The notes beneath the pieces were generated by a model. The model did not search any database. It had not been told where the DNA came from and saw nothing but the letters and a program-made list of their open reading frames with translations. Of a stretch of DNA of 64,000 bases, positions 35,786 to 45,299 are shown piece after piece; positions within the stretch are counted from its first letter, which is position 1, and every line of letters begins with the position of its first letter. The position numbers and the translations under genes were made by a program. This stretch comes from Sphingobacterium rhinopitheci (GTDB taxonomy: Bacteria > Bacteroidota > Bacteroidia > Sphingobacteriales > Sphingobacteriaceae). The stretch covers positions 46,013 through 110,012 of the forward strand of contig NZ_JADEYQ010000005.1 of NCBI RefSeq assembly GCF_022627575.1, written 5' to 3'.

Positions 35786-35791
35786 AACCAG

Positions 35792-35865
35792 TAGCGGGGA
35801 GCAGGATCGAACTGCCGACCTCAGGGTTATGAATCCTGCGCTCTAACCATCTGAGCTACCCCGCC
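35792..35865 (-). tRNA. tRNA-Met (CAT), copy 2
   Basis: 74 nt, identical to the tRNA at 34135-34208 over the mature sequence. Probably the template or product of a local duplication of the tRNA-terminator unit. The 285 bp between it and the PorT-type gene contain no supported gene. Confidence 0.93.
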
Positions 35866-36103
35866 GTTTCCGTGATGCAAATATAGGAATAAGGAATAGA
35901 TTTCAAAAGGTTTTTTATTTTTTTTCAAAAAATAATGCGCCCAAAATGCCAGAAACACACAAAACACTAGAAATGAAAGATATATAAAATGCGATTATTT
36001 TAGGTAAAAAATAATTTTTATTATAAGTATTATACTTTTAAAACAAAATTATGTATTATTACAAAAGACATTACCAAAGTATTTAAACTAAATAGAGAGC
36101 TGT

Positions 36104-36481
36104 ATGGCAGAGAAGACAAAAATTACGCTAGAATATATTATAAACTCGTCTCCTAGAATATTATACCCGTACTTATTAGAACCAAATGATCTTGCCCAAT
36201 GGTTTGCTGACGATGTATTATATCACGATGGTATTTATGAGTTTATTTGGGACGATGAAACGCATCGTGCAAAACTTGTTAGCTATAAAGAGAACAAAGT
36301 GGTACGTTTCAAGTGGATTGATGATGAACCGAATTATTTTGAGATGGAGATTATTCAAGATGAGCTAACGAATGATGTAGCACTATCTATCACGGACTTT
36401 TCAAAAGAAGAAAATGTAGACGATAGAAAAAAAATATGGGATAATTCAATAAGCTATCTCCAAAGTGTAATTGGTGCATAA
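36104..36481 (+). CDS. START-like domain protein
   Basis: 125-residue single-domain protein of the START-like/SRPBCC (AHSA1-like) fold found in Bacteroidota; cytoplasmic, ligand unknown. The N-terminal strand ITLEYIINSSPRILYPYLLEPNDLAQWFADDV is diagnostic (positions 6-37), followed by AKLVSYKENKVVRFKW and a C-terminal helix. It lies 66 nt before the LptF/LptG permease gene on the same strand, an association I believe is common in Bacteroidota, but a separate -7 box (36490) shows that the permease can be transcribed alone. Confidence 0.82.
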   Translation: MAEKTKITLEYIINSSPRILYPYLLEPNDLAQWFADDVLYHDGIYEFIWDDETHRAKLVSYKENKVVRFKWIDDEPNYFEMEIIQDELTNDVALSITDFSKEENVDDRKKIWDNSISYLQSVIGA

Positions 36482-36489
36482 AAAATAAT

Positions 36490-36497
36490 TATCTTTG
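36490..36497 (+). promoter_or_regulatory. -7 box for LptF/LptG permease gene
   Basis: TATCTTTG, exact TAnnTTTG, about 50 nt before the ATG at 36548. Confidence 0.6.
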
Positions 36498-36547
36498 TAT
36501 TAACGTCTATCAAAACGTAAACTATTTTTTGAAAGGCACAAAGATAC

Positions 36548-38020
36548 ATGAAAAAAGTACACATACTTATATTACAAGCATTTATAAAGCCATTTTTAGT
36601 CACATTTTGTATTGTGATGTTTGTGCTTTTAATGCTTTTTTTATTTAAATATATAGATGATTTAATAGGCAAAGGATTCGAATGGCATGTCATCATGGAG
36701 CTGATTGGCTACCAATGTGCTGTACAGCTGTCCATGGCCCTCCCCTTGTCCATGTTATTGTCTTCGATCATGACCTTCGGTAACCTCGGCGAAAGTTACG
36801 AGTTGGTAGCGATCAAAGCTGCGGGTATCTCTTTGCGTAATGCCATGAAGCCCTTATTCTTTTTGGTAGGGCTATTTGCGGTAACCTCTTTTTTGTTCTC
36901 TGATTATATATTGCCTGTGGTAAACCTCAAGATGGGTTCGCTACTGTGGGATGTACGAAATAAAAAAGCCGATTTCCTGATTAAACCGGGAATTTTCAAC
37001 AATGCTATCCAAGGATATACCATCCGTGCCAAAGGCAAAAGTAAAGATGGTACCGTTCTCAATGATTTAATCATCTACCAGAATACACCAAGCTCCGGTA
37101 AGGCTGCCAGCAACGTATTAATTGCAAAGAAAGGTTACATTTATAATTCTAGAGATCAAAAATATATGATCTTAAAATTAATAGATGGTGTTCGCTATGA
37201 AGATTCGAGAACAGAAAACCAACAGATATACGACGAACGCCAACAGTTTACAAGGTTCTATTTTAAAGAAACAGAGCAAAAATTCGATATGTCGGGTTTT
37301 GATTTGGTTCGTACAGATGAAAGTCTCTTTAAGCAGCATCACCAAATGTTGAATCTTAGGCAACTGAAATTAAAATCAGATACCAATAAGATGGTGATCG
37401 ATAGTTTGACAAGAGTATCTGCTCAAGAACTACAAAGTAGCAATTTATTTACCTCTTCCTACTTTAGGCAAAATAATACCGAAAGAGCACAGATAGACCC
37501 TAAAGGTCCTATTCTGGATTATATTCCAAAAGATGCTAGAAGCAATGTGATAGGAAGTGCGATCAGTCAGGTACAACAATATAAAGATAGAGGGTTTAAC
37601 CGTATTTCGGAGTACCAAAATGTACTGGACAAAGACCTACGCTACGATATCGAATGGCATAGAAAATTTACCTTAGCTATATCGTGTTTGCTATTATTTG
37701 CGGTAGGGGCACCATTAGGTGCTATCGTACGAAAGGGCGGATTGGGGGCTCCCGTGGTGATGTCTATTATATTCTTTTTGATCTATCACATCATATCTAC
37801 AGTAGCAGAGAAATCTGCCAAAGATGGCGCCATAACCCCATTCTGGGGAATGTGGATGGCTATCGTTGTACTCACGCCTCTTGCTATTTTCTTGACCTAT
37901 AAATCGACCACCGATTCGACATTATTTGATGCAGGACAATATAAAATTAAAGTACAATATGCTTTAAATTGGTTAAAAAACAAACTCAATATTGGTCAAA
38001 AGAATATTTCTCCGAAGTAA
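36548..38020 (+). CDS. LptF/LptG family LPS export permease
   Basis: Inner-membrane subunit of the Lpt machine that extracts lipopolysaccharide for transport to the outer membrane, working with the LptB ATPase. Six membrane helices: three N-terminal (about 14-35, 55-80, 100-120, with MALPLSMLLSSIMTFGNLGESYELVAIKAAG split around residues 58-90) and three C-terminal (from about 375), flanking a periplasmic beta-jellyroll. The conserved GAPLGAIVRKGG is at about 388-399. 490 residues, longer than E. coli LptF/G because of a larger periplasmic part. Which of F or G cannot be stated. Confidence 0.9.
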   Translation: MKKVHILILQAFIKPFLVTFCIVMFVLLMLFLFKYIDDLIGKGFEWHVIMELIGYQCAVQLSMALPLSMLLSSIMTFGNLGESYELVAIKAAGISLRNAMKPLFFLVGLFAVTSFLFSDYILPVVNLKMGSLLWDVRNKKADFLIKPGIFNNAIQGYTIRAKGKSKDGTVLNDLIIYQNTPSSGKAASNVLIAKKGYIYNSRDQKYMILKLIDGVRYEDSRTENQQIYDERQQFTRFYFKETEQKFDMSGFDLVRTDESLFKQHHQMLNLRQLKLKSDTNKMVIDSLTRVSAQELQSSNLFTSSYFRQNNTERAQIDPKGPILDYIPKDARSNVIGSAISQVQQYKDRGFNRISEYQNVLDKDLRYDIEWHRKFTLAISCLLLFAVGAPLGAIVRKGGLGAPVVMSIIFFLIYHIISTVAEKSAKDGAITPFWGMWMAIVVLTPLAIFLTYKSTTDSTLFDAGQYKIKVQYALNWLKNKLNIGQKNISPK

Positions 38021-38058
38021 AATGACCAGATAATTATACAAACAATAAAAATCCAAGG

Positions 38059-38066
38059 TATCTTTG
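38059..38066 (+). promoter_or_regulatory. -7 box for ribBA
   Basis: TATCTTTG, exact TAnnTTTG, 26 nt before the ATG. No FMN riboswitch fold is visible in this short leader. Confidence 0.6.
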
Positions 38067-38092
38067 TACCTGAAAGAAAAACAACATATTCA

Positions 38093-39307
38093 ATGGACAT
38101 CAGACTGAATACGATAGAAGAAGCGATAGAAGATATAAAAGCCGGAAAAGTTATCATCGTAGTAGATGACGAAGATAGAGAAAATGAAGGTGATTTTGTA
38201 ACTGCAGCACGTAATGCTACCCCTGAAGTGATCAACTTCATGGCTACACATGGACGTGGTTTAGTATGTGCACCTTTGACACGTGAGCGTTGTCAGGAAT
38301 TAGATCTTCAACCGATGGTAGGTCAAAATACAGCAGTATATGAGACTAACTTTACCGTTTCGGTAGATTTACAAGGGCACGGCTGTACTACAGGTATCTC
38401 CGCTTCGGACCGTTCCAAAACGATCAAAGCATTAATAGATCCAAACATTGACCCTAAAGAATTAGGTAGACCAGGGCATATATTCCCACTTATCGCGATG
38501 GATGGTGGTGTATTGCGCCGTACAGGACATACCGAAGCATCGGTGGACTTAGCACGTTTGGCGGGATTTGAGCCTGCAGGTGTATTGGTAGAGATCCTTA
38601 AGGATGATGGCGAGATGGCACGTCTTCCAGATTTGATGGAAGTAGCTAAGCGCTTTGACTTGAAGATCATCAGCATCGAAGATTTGATCGAATACCGCTT
38701 GAAACACGATTCATTGATCAAAGAAGAGGTATCTATACATATGCCTACCGAATTTGGCGACTTCCAGATGAAGGCTTTTACACAAAAAAATACAGGTGAA
38801 CAACACCTTGTTATATATAAAGGAGAATGGACAGAAGATGAGCCTGTATTAGTACGTGTACACAGCTCTTGTATGACAGGTGATATCTTTGGATCATGCC
38901 GTTGCGACTGTGGTCCACAATTGCACAAAGCAATGGAGATGATTCAGAAAGAAGGTAAAGGTGTTATCGTCTATATGAATCAAGAAGGTCGCGGCATCGG
39001 ACTGATCAACAAATTGCATGCATACAAATTGCAAGAAGACGGTGTTGATACTGTTGACGCTAATATCCAATTGGGCTTCAAAGCAGATCTAAGAGATTAC
39101 GGCGTTGGTGCGCAGATATTACGTTTTATCGGTGTTACCAAAATGCGATTGATGTCCAACAACCCTACCAAACGCGCCGGCTTAGTAGGCTACGGTCTGG
39201 AGGTTATCGAGAATATCCCTATCGAGATAGAATCGAATCCTTATAATGAGGAATATTTGAAAACAAAAAGAGATCGTATGGGTCATACGATAATGAAAAA
39301 TTTATAA
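38093..39307 (+). CDS. ribBA: Bifunctional DHBP synthase / GTP cyclohydrolase II
   Basis: Supplies both precursors of riboflavin: ribulose-5-phosphate to 3,4-dihydroxy-2-butanone-4-phosphate (N-terminal RibB, about 1-203) and GTP to the pyrimidine intermediate (C-terminal RibA, about 208-404). RibB residues are in [14 protein letters not shown] and [14 protein letters not shown]; RibA zinc cysteines are in [16 protein letters not shown] and the catalytic loop is NQEGRGIGL. Both halves look functional. Single gene with promoter and terminator. Confidence 0.96.
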   Translation: MDIRLNTIEEAIEDIKAGKVIIVVDDEDRENEGDFVTAARNATPEVINFMATHGRGLVCAPLTRERCQELDLQPMVGQNTAVYETNFTVSVDLQGHGCTTGISASDRSKTIKALIDPNIDPKELGRPGHIFPLIAMDGGVLRRTGHTEASVDLARLAGFEPAGVLVEILKDDGEMARLPDLMEVAKRFDLKIISIEDLIEYRLKHDSLIKEEVSIHMPTEFGDFQMKAFTQKNTGEQHLVIYKGEWTEDEPVLVRVHSSCMTGDIFGSCRCDCGPQLHKAMEMIQKEGKGVIVYMNQEGRGIGLINKLHAYKLQEDGVDTVDANIQLGFKADLRDYGVGAQILRFIGVTKMRLMSNNPTKRAGLVGYGLEVIENIPIEIESNPYNEEYLKTKRDRMGHTIMKNL

Positions 39308-39310
39308 TAT

Positions 39311-39340
39311 TAAAAAAAGAGGTTTATACCTCTTTTTTTA
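39311..39340 (+). terminator. Terminator of ribBA
   Basis: TAAAAAAAGAGGT (39311-39323) / ACCTCTTTTTTTA (39328-39340), loop TTAT. Confidence 0.9.
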
Positions 39341-39389
39341 TGTATAAAACATTAGGATTCAATACGTGTTAACTAGTAAAAGAAGAATC

Positions 39390-40820
39390 ATGAAAAATCC
39401 ATTATTTATCGAAAAAGCGTATATCAACGGAGTATTTATAAGCTCCACAGATACCTTTAACGTAATAAATCCTGCTACAAACATGGCTATCGGCTCACTA
39501 CCCGATCTTTCTGTAGCACATTGTACGGAGGCGATCATCGCCGCTGACAAAGCATGGAGCACATGGAAAAATACAGCTTTGAACGAGCGTACAAGCATCG
39601 TTCGTAAGTTGTATGATTTGATAAATACAAACAAAGAACAGCTTGCACAGATCATGACCTTAGAAAGTGGTAAACCACTTCAGGAGTCATTGGGTGAGGT
39701 AGATTATGCGAATTCTTTTGTCGAATGGTTTGCCGAAGAAGGGAAACGTGCCTACGGCGAAACGATACCATCATTGAATAATACGATACGATTGTCAACG
39801 ATCAAACAGCCTGTCGGTGTGGTCGCTGCAGTCACACCGTGGAATTTTCCACTAGCGATGATTACCCGCAAACTAGCGCCGGCACTCGTTGCAGGATGTA
39901 CGATGGTGCTGAAACCAGCTTCGCAGACTCCATTTACTGCTATAGCATTGGCCAAATTGGCGGAGCAAGCAGGACTACCTGCGGGAGTATTTTCGGTGAT
40001 CACCTCCAAAGATAGTGCAGCGATTGGTCAAGAGCTAGCTACGCACCCATTGATCCGAAAGATTACCTTTACAGGATCTACAGAAGTAGGACGTACACTA
40101 ATGGAACAGGCAGCGAGTACGATCAAACGCGTATCCTTAGAATTAGGTGGCAATGCGCCATTCATGGTATTTGATGATGCTGATATCGATAGCGCCGTAC
40201 AAGGTGCTGTAGCTGGTAAATTCAGAAATGCCGGACAGACTTGTGTTTCTATCAATAGGTTTTATGTGCAAGAGTCCGTTTATGATTTATTTGCCCAAAA
40301 ACTAACTACTGCAGTAGAGAAACTTAAGGTAGCCGACGGCTTTGAAACAGGAAGCCAAGTAGGCCCACTTATCAACGCTAAGGCTGTACAAAAAGTACAA
40401 CAGCATATTGATGATGCCATTAGCCATGGTGCCCAGGTGTTGACGGGAGGTAAAGTCATTGAGGGCAATTTCTTTAGTCCTACCGTGCTTATCAATGTCA
40501 ATGAGGAATGCCTCCTAAAAAGAGAAGAAACATTTGGCCCTATATGCGCATTATTCAAATTCAAGACGGAGGCTGAGGGGATACAGCAAGCCAATGATAC
40601 GCCTTTTGGATTAGCGGCTTATTTTTACAGTGACAATATACGCCGTGTACAGCGCGTATCGGAGGCATTAGAAGCCGGAATGATCGGTATCAATACAGGT
40701 TTAATATCTAATGCTTCAGCTCCATTTGGAGGTGTCAAAATGTCGGGAATAGGTAGAGAAGGTTCAAAATATGGCCTAGACGAATATATGGAGATAAAGT
40801 ATTTGTGCTACGGTAATTAA
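39390..40820 (+). CDS. gabD: NAD(P)-dependent succinate-semialdehyde dehydrogenase
   Basis: Oxidises succinate semialdehyde (or a related aldehyde) to the acid, cytoplasmic. ALDH motifs: VTPWNFPLAM (about 148-157), FTGSTEVG, catalytic Glu in LELGGNAPF (about 250-258) and catalytic Cys in NAGQTCVSINRF (about 280-291); C-terminal SGIGREGSKYGLDEYMEIKY is typical of the GabD branch. I start at the ATG at 39390, preceded by AAAAGAAGA; an in-frame GTG at 39366 has no support. No GABA transaminase is adjacent, so substrate is by homology. Confidence 0.88.
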   Translation: MKNPLFIEKAYINGVFISSTDTFNVINPATNMAIGSLPDLSVAHCTEAIIAADKAWSTWKNTALNERTSIVRKLYDLINTNKEQLAQIMTLESGKPLQESLGEVDYANSFVEWFAEEGKRAYGETIPSLNNTIRLSTIKQPVGVVAAVTPWNFPLAMITRKLAPALVAGCTMVLKPASQTPFTAIALAKLAEQAGLPAGVFSVITSKDSAAIGQELATHPLIRKITFTGSTEVGRTLMEQAASTIKRVSLELGGNAPFMVFDDADIDSAVQGAVAGKFRNAGQTCVSINRFYVQESVYDLFAQKLTTAVEKLKVADGFETGSQVGPLINAKAVQKVQQHIDDAISHGAQVLTGGKVIEGNFFSPTVLINVNEECLLKREETFGPICALFKFKTEAEGIQQANDTPFGLAAYFYSDNIRRVQRVSEALEAGMIGINTGLISNASAPFGGVKMSGIGREGSKYGLDEYMEIKYLCYGN

Positions 40821-40874
40821 TAATTTTATGTCACACAAGATATGTACTACTTAGCCATCAGCAGTAGTACATAT

Positions 40875-40917
40875 ATAAATAAATAAGGTGTCCTTTTGGG
40901 ACACCTTATTTATTTAT
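40875..40917. terminator. Bidirectional terminator gabD / cotH
   Basis: 19-bp perfect inverted repeat centred on GGTGTCC-TTTTG-GGACACC, with AT-rich outer arms (ATAAATAAATAA / TTATTTATTTAT). Serves both converging genes. Confidence 0.93.
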
Positions 40918-40995
40918 AATAACTTGATACGTTCCATGTAAGCAATCGCAATTTTAGTGCTATTTACAAACATATTACCGCGAGCCATGCTCCAA

Positions 40996-42957
40996 CTACC
41001 AACTATTAATCTGGCTATTCATCCAATTGATACGTATTAAATAGTTACTTCTTAGTTTATTTACCGCATCATCACTTTTTAAATTCTTATCATGATTGCG
41101 CCCACCACTAGATTTATCCTCATCAGATAATGCCCAAATTCCTTGGTTATCAGTTTCACCGACATCAATCCAATTCAGATCCAATGATTTTTTAATCGTG
41201 TTGTATTCCTTATCGATAAACTTAGGAATATCATTCAATAGGCTGCTATATATCGCATTCCAACGTTCTTTTACTTTAGCCTTAAACTTAGCATCTTTAA
41301 AGAGTTGATTGTAATAGACAGCCCTATATTCCAAGGTATTATACTCCAACTCACTCGGCACATAATTATAATGCAACCATGACCTTGAGCCTAAGAATGT
41401 AGTTAGATCAAAGTCCCAAAGAGGGCCCATTACTAATTTTTGATTGACACCTTTATGCATGTATACACTTCCAGGCAATCTACTATCTCTATTTTCTGTA
41501 ATCTCTTGTACTATCCAATAATTAACAAAGGAATTAATATCGATATATTTTCCATATTGTGTACTATCCGGCGTACCACCTAGATGTTGAGTACTTTGAT
41601 TGTAAGCGACTCCTTGCGGTAAAGAAGGGAATATCATTTTCTCAAAAGTATTGAAATAATTAGCGATATAATTCATCTGTTCTGTATTCGCATCTTCAGG
41701 ATCTTTAACGATAATTGGTATTTGCGAAATAGCAGGTCTGAAATAGCGTGTTTCACCATTTGAATAATACCTATCTACCTCCATCAACCAACCACCAGAT
41801 ATTTTGGTAGGATCCGTTTCTTTATTATCTATTTCATCAATATTAACACGATTTTTATCGATTTTGATTTGTTCTGTCAGTAGGTAATTCCCCATAAATT
41901 TACCATTGACTATTACCTCTACAAACCTAGAATCTGAAGTCCATGGTAGATTAAGCTTTTTACCTAATTCAAATGCTACTTTATTTCTTAAAGACGTCTT
42001 ATCAGAATAATTGGCCAATAATGCCCATCTTTTATGCGGGTTCATACCCATAAAAGTACCAGAAGCCTTATCTTTTAGCTTTAATGCAAAAGGTTTCTTA
42101 GGCATATTCCATGTACTATTACCACGGCCACGAATTTCTGTTATCCCTTCCAATTCTGCTGTATTCGTATTTCCTTGAGGATCGAGTTTAAATTTACCCA
42201 TAGACCATATCTCTTTGCTGACGATATCTTTCTTGTCATCAGTCGTCAAAACAAGTACCGGTAATCCAGACCAAGAATCTTCGGGATTAGTAAGCTTTAT
42301 TTTGTAATCTTTATAACTATTGTCTAGTGCATAAAATCTAAACGTAACCTCACCTTGGTAGTTATTCTTCGTGATACCACTTTCTTGAATAGTATTATTT
42401 ACGGTTACTTTTGTAGCATTCGATGACCAAGATGCTACAAGATCAGCTAAATCATGCTTATAGTATTCTATTTTTTGCTCACTATTGAATATACGTTGAA
42501 TCCCCATTTCTTGTACAAACGATATAGGCATATAAATACTGTTATTATATTCTGGTAGAATATCAAAATTATCAACGACAATTTCAGCTGCTGTCATTGC
42601 CCCATTTTTACCAGATTGCTTCACAACAAGTACTCTTTGGCTATCATCAGAGTTTATAGTCAGTGAAAATTTTCTCTCCGACTGAAAATTCTCCGGCAGA
42701 GTAACTGTAATTAATGCTCCTTGATCTTTTTTGCCTGAAGCGGGGCTTACCACACATAATGGATCGGAAGACGTGATATTCCAATCATAATTTGATTTAA
42801 ATTCAAATGTTTTAGTACCTCCAAGATCCGAAAATTCCAAATTCCCTACAGATATAATAATCTCTAATGTTGGTTTGAATAGATCCTTGGTTTTATTACA
42901 TGCTCCTAACAGAACTAGGGCAATGCAAAGAACCGAATTAATAATTAGGCTTTTCAT
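40996..42957 (-). CDS. CotH kinase family lipoprotein with BACON domain
   Basis: Surface lipoprotein (lipobox LGAC, Cys20). A BACON/Ig-like domain covers about 30-115 (TKTFEFKSNYDWNITSSD, VLVVKQSGK), and the CotH atypical-kinase fold about 250-600. CotH landmarks are IRGRGNSTWNMPKKPFALKL, NYSDKTSLRNKVAFEL, the GNYLLTEQI strand and the metal-binding PLWDFDLTT. Spore-coat CotH phosphorylates Ser of CotB/CotG; the target here is unknown because these bacteria do not sporulate. A TACTTTTG promoter is at 42992-42999. After the TAG, another frame reads SMARGNMFVNSTKIAIAYME to 40914, too short to call. Confidence 0.87.
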   Translation of the reverse strand: MKSLIINSVLCIALVLLGACNKTKDLFKPTLEIIISVGNLEFSDLGGTKTFEFKSNYDWNITSSDPLCVVSPASGKKDQGALITVTLPENFQSERKFSLTINSDDSQRVLVVKQSGKNGAMTAAEIVVDNFDILPEYNNSIYMPISFVQEMGIQRIFNSEQKIEYYKHDLADLVASWSSNATKVTVNNTIQESGITKNNYQGEVTFRFYALDNSYKDYKIKLTNPEDSWSGLPVLVLTTDDKKDIVSKEIWSMGKFKLDPQGNTNTAELEGITEIRGRGNSTWNMPKKPFALKLKDKASGTFMGMNPHKRWALLANYSDKTSLRNKVAFELGKKLNLPWTSDSRFVEVIVNGKFMGNYLLTEQIKIDKNRVNIDEIDNKETDPTKISGGWLMEVDRYYSNGETRYFRPAISQIPIIVKDPEDANTEQMNYIANYFNTFEKMIFPSLPQGVAYNQSTQHLGGTPDSTQYGKYIDINSFVNYWIVQEITENRDSRLPGSVYMHKGVNQKLVMGPLWDFDLTTFLGSRSWLHYNYVPSELEYNTLEYRAVYYNQLFKDAKFKAKVKERWNAIYSSLLNDIPKFIDKEYNTIKKSLDLNWIDVGETDNQGIWALSDEDKSSGGRNHDKNLKSDDAVNKLRSNYLIRINWMNSQINSW

Positions 42958-42991
42958 TTAGTTTACTTTAAATTTAGATATAATAATTGGC

Positions 42992-42999
42992 CAAAAGTA
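42992..42999 (-). promoter_or_regulatory. -7 box for CotH gene
   Basis: Minus-strand TACTTTTG, exact TAnnTTTG, 35 nt before the ATG at 42957. The remaining 43000-43290 is AT-rich with nothing else recognised. Confidence 0.5.
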
Positions 43000-43291
43000 C
43001 TGAGAAAATCATTCTAAATATTTTATTAGCCAATAAAAATTCAAAACCTAAAATGCTGAATACCAAAATAATAAAAACCATAAGTTAATAATATTTCACT
43101 TAACAAAGAAGTTAAATGAATGCTGATCAGATGAAATGAATTTTGATAACTAAAGGTTTATTATTTATTGCTATTCAATAATAAATCACAAAAACAACAT
43201 TTTTATTTGTAAAGAAAAGACTACAAATCAGGCTATAAAATAGAAAATGATAAGCCAATGTAAAGGGTAGAAATAGATTTATGCTATCATA

Positions 43292-43326
43292 AAAAAGGCT
43301 ATATCCTAATAGGATATAGCCTTTTT
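43292..43326. terminator. Terminator of fimbrillin-type gene
   Basis: AAAAAGGCTATATCCT / AGGATATAGCCTTTTT with a 3-nt loop, 20 nt after the stop at 43346. Confidence 0.93.
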
Positions 43327-43345
43327 GATGATAGCTAACGATTTA

Positions 43346-45100
43346 TTATGGGGTATATGTTCTTACACAACGAATCGTCATTTTAGCATTTAGATTAGCG
43401 GCTTTATGTTTAAAATAATCTTGCTCACCATCGATCTGCATCAGATCATAATTAAAGCTTGAATTCGCATTACCATCACTAATTCCTATAAAAACAGAAT
43501 CATCGACAATTAATCCCCACTCATTAAAATCAGTATAGTATTCTCCTGTGAGTTCTACTTGTGCCGTTTTAAAGAAAGTAACCCAATCCCCATTATCTCC
43601 CTTAAATGAAGTATACAAAGTCTGTGGCAAATCAATAAAAGGTCGTTTTGATGACCATTTCACCTTACCTATTTTATTCTTATTCCATTCTTCAGATTGC
43701 ATTCTTTTGCTGACATCCACCTCAGATCCTCCTAGCGCTTCGACTTCGCTTTCGGTAGGTAATCGCCACAGCCCCTGTGGCGCTACTTTTCTACACGGAT
43801 CATATTCTACAGCCCAATCAACTTTAGATTGCTCTGTCTGCTCGGTAATCCTATCTTTATCCCAAGGGGTCAACGAATTGTATAGCCAATAATCATTTTC
43901 TGCACTCACCAACACACCATTGGGCGTTTTATTTATTTTGTAGGTATTTGTTGCGGGTATATAAGTCAAGTTGCCTCGTGCCCAAATCAGATTACCTACT
44001 TTGACACCACTATTATTTGCAAAATTGGCCGTTGGATTGTAAGAATACCCTGGTTTAGGAACAATACTATTAGCCTTAACCACGATATCGACATTGGCGA
44101 TATTTGGATAATTACCATCCCTATAAGTATATATATCTTGAAGGACTAAATTATTAACACTAAGCGTAATGTCTTTTAATACATTTTCAAAATCCGATGT
44201 ATATAAATAAGCTACTCGTGTAGAGTCACCATTCTCATTTGCAGAATCAACAAAAGGTAGATTATCAGTAAAATTAGTACTTACTACATTAGTGATCTTA
44301 TCTTCTAGTAGGTTCAATTGTCCTGTTTTAAAATACCCTTGACTGTTTGTCGCTAGCCTCACATCTAGCGTATTTAATGCCGCAGAGCCTGGTATTGTTG
44401 CGGGAAAATCATTCGCCTTCAAAGTAATACCTATACGAGCTAACCGATGTTTAAAACGGATATCTACTTTAAGATTTTCATTTTCACTAGGGATATTAAT
44501 CTCACCGCTAGCGTACAATAGATCTTTATCAATAGCAGTATTGATCGTCAAATTGGATGAATTTAAAACATCCGTTATTGTATCAGAAGTATTATAAGAA
44601 TAAGCAATCCATTTGTAACTACTACCATTGTTGACCGTAAATGCCAGTGGTAAAGAATTTGCACTTTGCAAAGCATCTTTATGACCTACATACTTATACG
44701 TATTAGCTTCTTTCACAAATAACACAAAACGATAATATATATTGAGGCCTAAACTGTTTACAGCAGTTGCAGCATGCTTACGCGAAAGGCTTGCAGTATT
44801 AATGCTGGATTCATTATTGGAATACGACGATTTATCAAAAGAAGTAGCATAATTTATCGCAATCCCTCTATGGTCAATTACCTTTTTATTGAGCTGTTCA
44901 CTCATCCTATTGGATGCTGCCGCTACGATATCACTAGCCTCATCTATCGCTACAACTTTTATTTCTAATGTTTGATTTTGTAGGTTACCTAACTGTTCTT
45001 TTTTAGTGCAACTGTTGAACAATAGAAAGGCCAAAACAAACACGACAAAATTAAACCTAGATTTAATTGAAGCTAAATTATTGATAAAATAAAATTTCAT
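43346..45100 (-). CDS. Fimbrillin-family lipoprotein with FISUMP-like C-terminus
   Basis: Surface lipoprotein (signal ending LLFNSC, Cys about 31). The N-terminal half (about 40-360) follows the fimbrillin/Mfa-like plan: NIYYRFVLFVKEANTYKYVG, then KHRLARIGITLKAN, the domain-1/domain-2 signature of Bacteroidota fimbrial proteins. The C-terminal third changes to WARGNLTY...DPC.....APQGLWRLPTESEVEALGG...IRCVRT, the Fibrobacter paralogous (FISUMP/DUF1566-like) domain. Adhesin or pilus-associated role is inferred. It is preceded by a 59-codon gene with a 15-nt gap. Confidence 0.8.
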   Translation of the reverse strand: MKFYFINNLASIKSRFNFVVFVLAFLLFNSCTKKEQLGNLQNQTLEIKVVAIDEASDIVAAASNRMSEQLNKKVIDHRGIAINYATSFDKSSYSNNESSINTASLSRKHAATAVNSLGLNIYYRFVLFVKEANTYKYVGHKDALQSANSLPLAFTVNNGSSYKWIAYSYNTSDTITDVLNSSNLTINTAIDKDLLYASGEINIPSENENLKVDIRFKHRLARIGITLKANDFPATIPGSAALNTLDVRLATNSQGYFKTGQLNLLEDKITNVVSTNFTDNLPFVDSANENGDSTRVAYLYTSDFENVLKDITLSVNNLVLQDIYTYRDGNYPNIANVDIVVKANSIVPKPGYSYNPTANFANNSGVKVGNLIWARGNLTYIPATNTYKINKTPNGVLVSAENDYWLYNSLTPWDKDRITEQTEQSKVDWAVEYDPCRKVAPQGLWRLPTESEVEALGGSEVDVSKRMQSEEWNKNKIGKVKWSSKRPFIDLPQTLYTSFKGDNGDWVTFFKTAQVELTGEYYTDFNEWGLIVDDSVFIGISDGNANSSFNYDLMQIDGEQDYFKHKAANLNAKMTIRCVRTYTP

Positions 45101-45115
45101 AAAAACGCCTACTAT

Positions 45116-45295
45116 TTAGTTTAAAGTGTATTCCGTATTTGTAAATCCATCCTCTGAAGACCAATCTTCAAGGGTAATACTACTGGAGTTAGGATTAATT
45201 TCTAAATTGGATTCGATATTAGAACCAGCAGCTATAGAGTTTTCCGCAAATATTTCCAAAGAAACTATCTTTGGAGCAATGTATTTTTTTTTCAT
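45116..45295 (-). CDS. Small 59-residue protein upstream of fimbrillin
   Basis: Short reading frame MKKKYIAPKIVSLEIFAENS IAAGSN then a Ser/Asn/acid-rich tail (EDWSSEDGFTNTEYTLN). No signal peptide or membrane segment. The pattern KKKYxxPxI followed after about 12 residues by AGS recalls small proteins that accompany surface-protein genes in Bacteroidota; I cannot name the family. Codon use is normal, the stop is 15 nt before the fimbrillin ATG and no terminator separates them, so they form an operon. Function unknown. Confidence 0.6.
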   Translation of the reverse strand: MKKKYIAPKIVSLEIFAENSIAAGSNIESNLEINPNSSSITLEDWSSEDGFTNTEYTLN

Positions 45296-45299
45296 AGGT

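Noticed and set aside
38020..38093. FMN riboswitch before ribBA
   Set aside because: The leader after the promoter is only about 23 nt, too short for the RFN element.
40914..40988. Short minus-strand frame MARGNMFVNSTKIAIAYMER... after the CotH stop
   Set aside because: Only 24 residues and overlapping the terminator; could be a frameshifted C-terminal extension of CotH, but nothing supports it.
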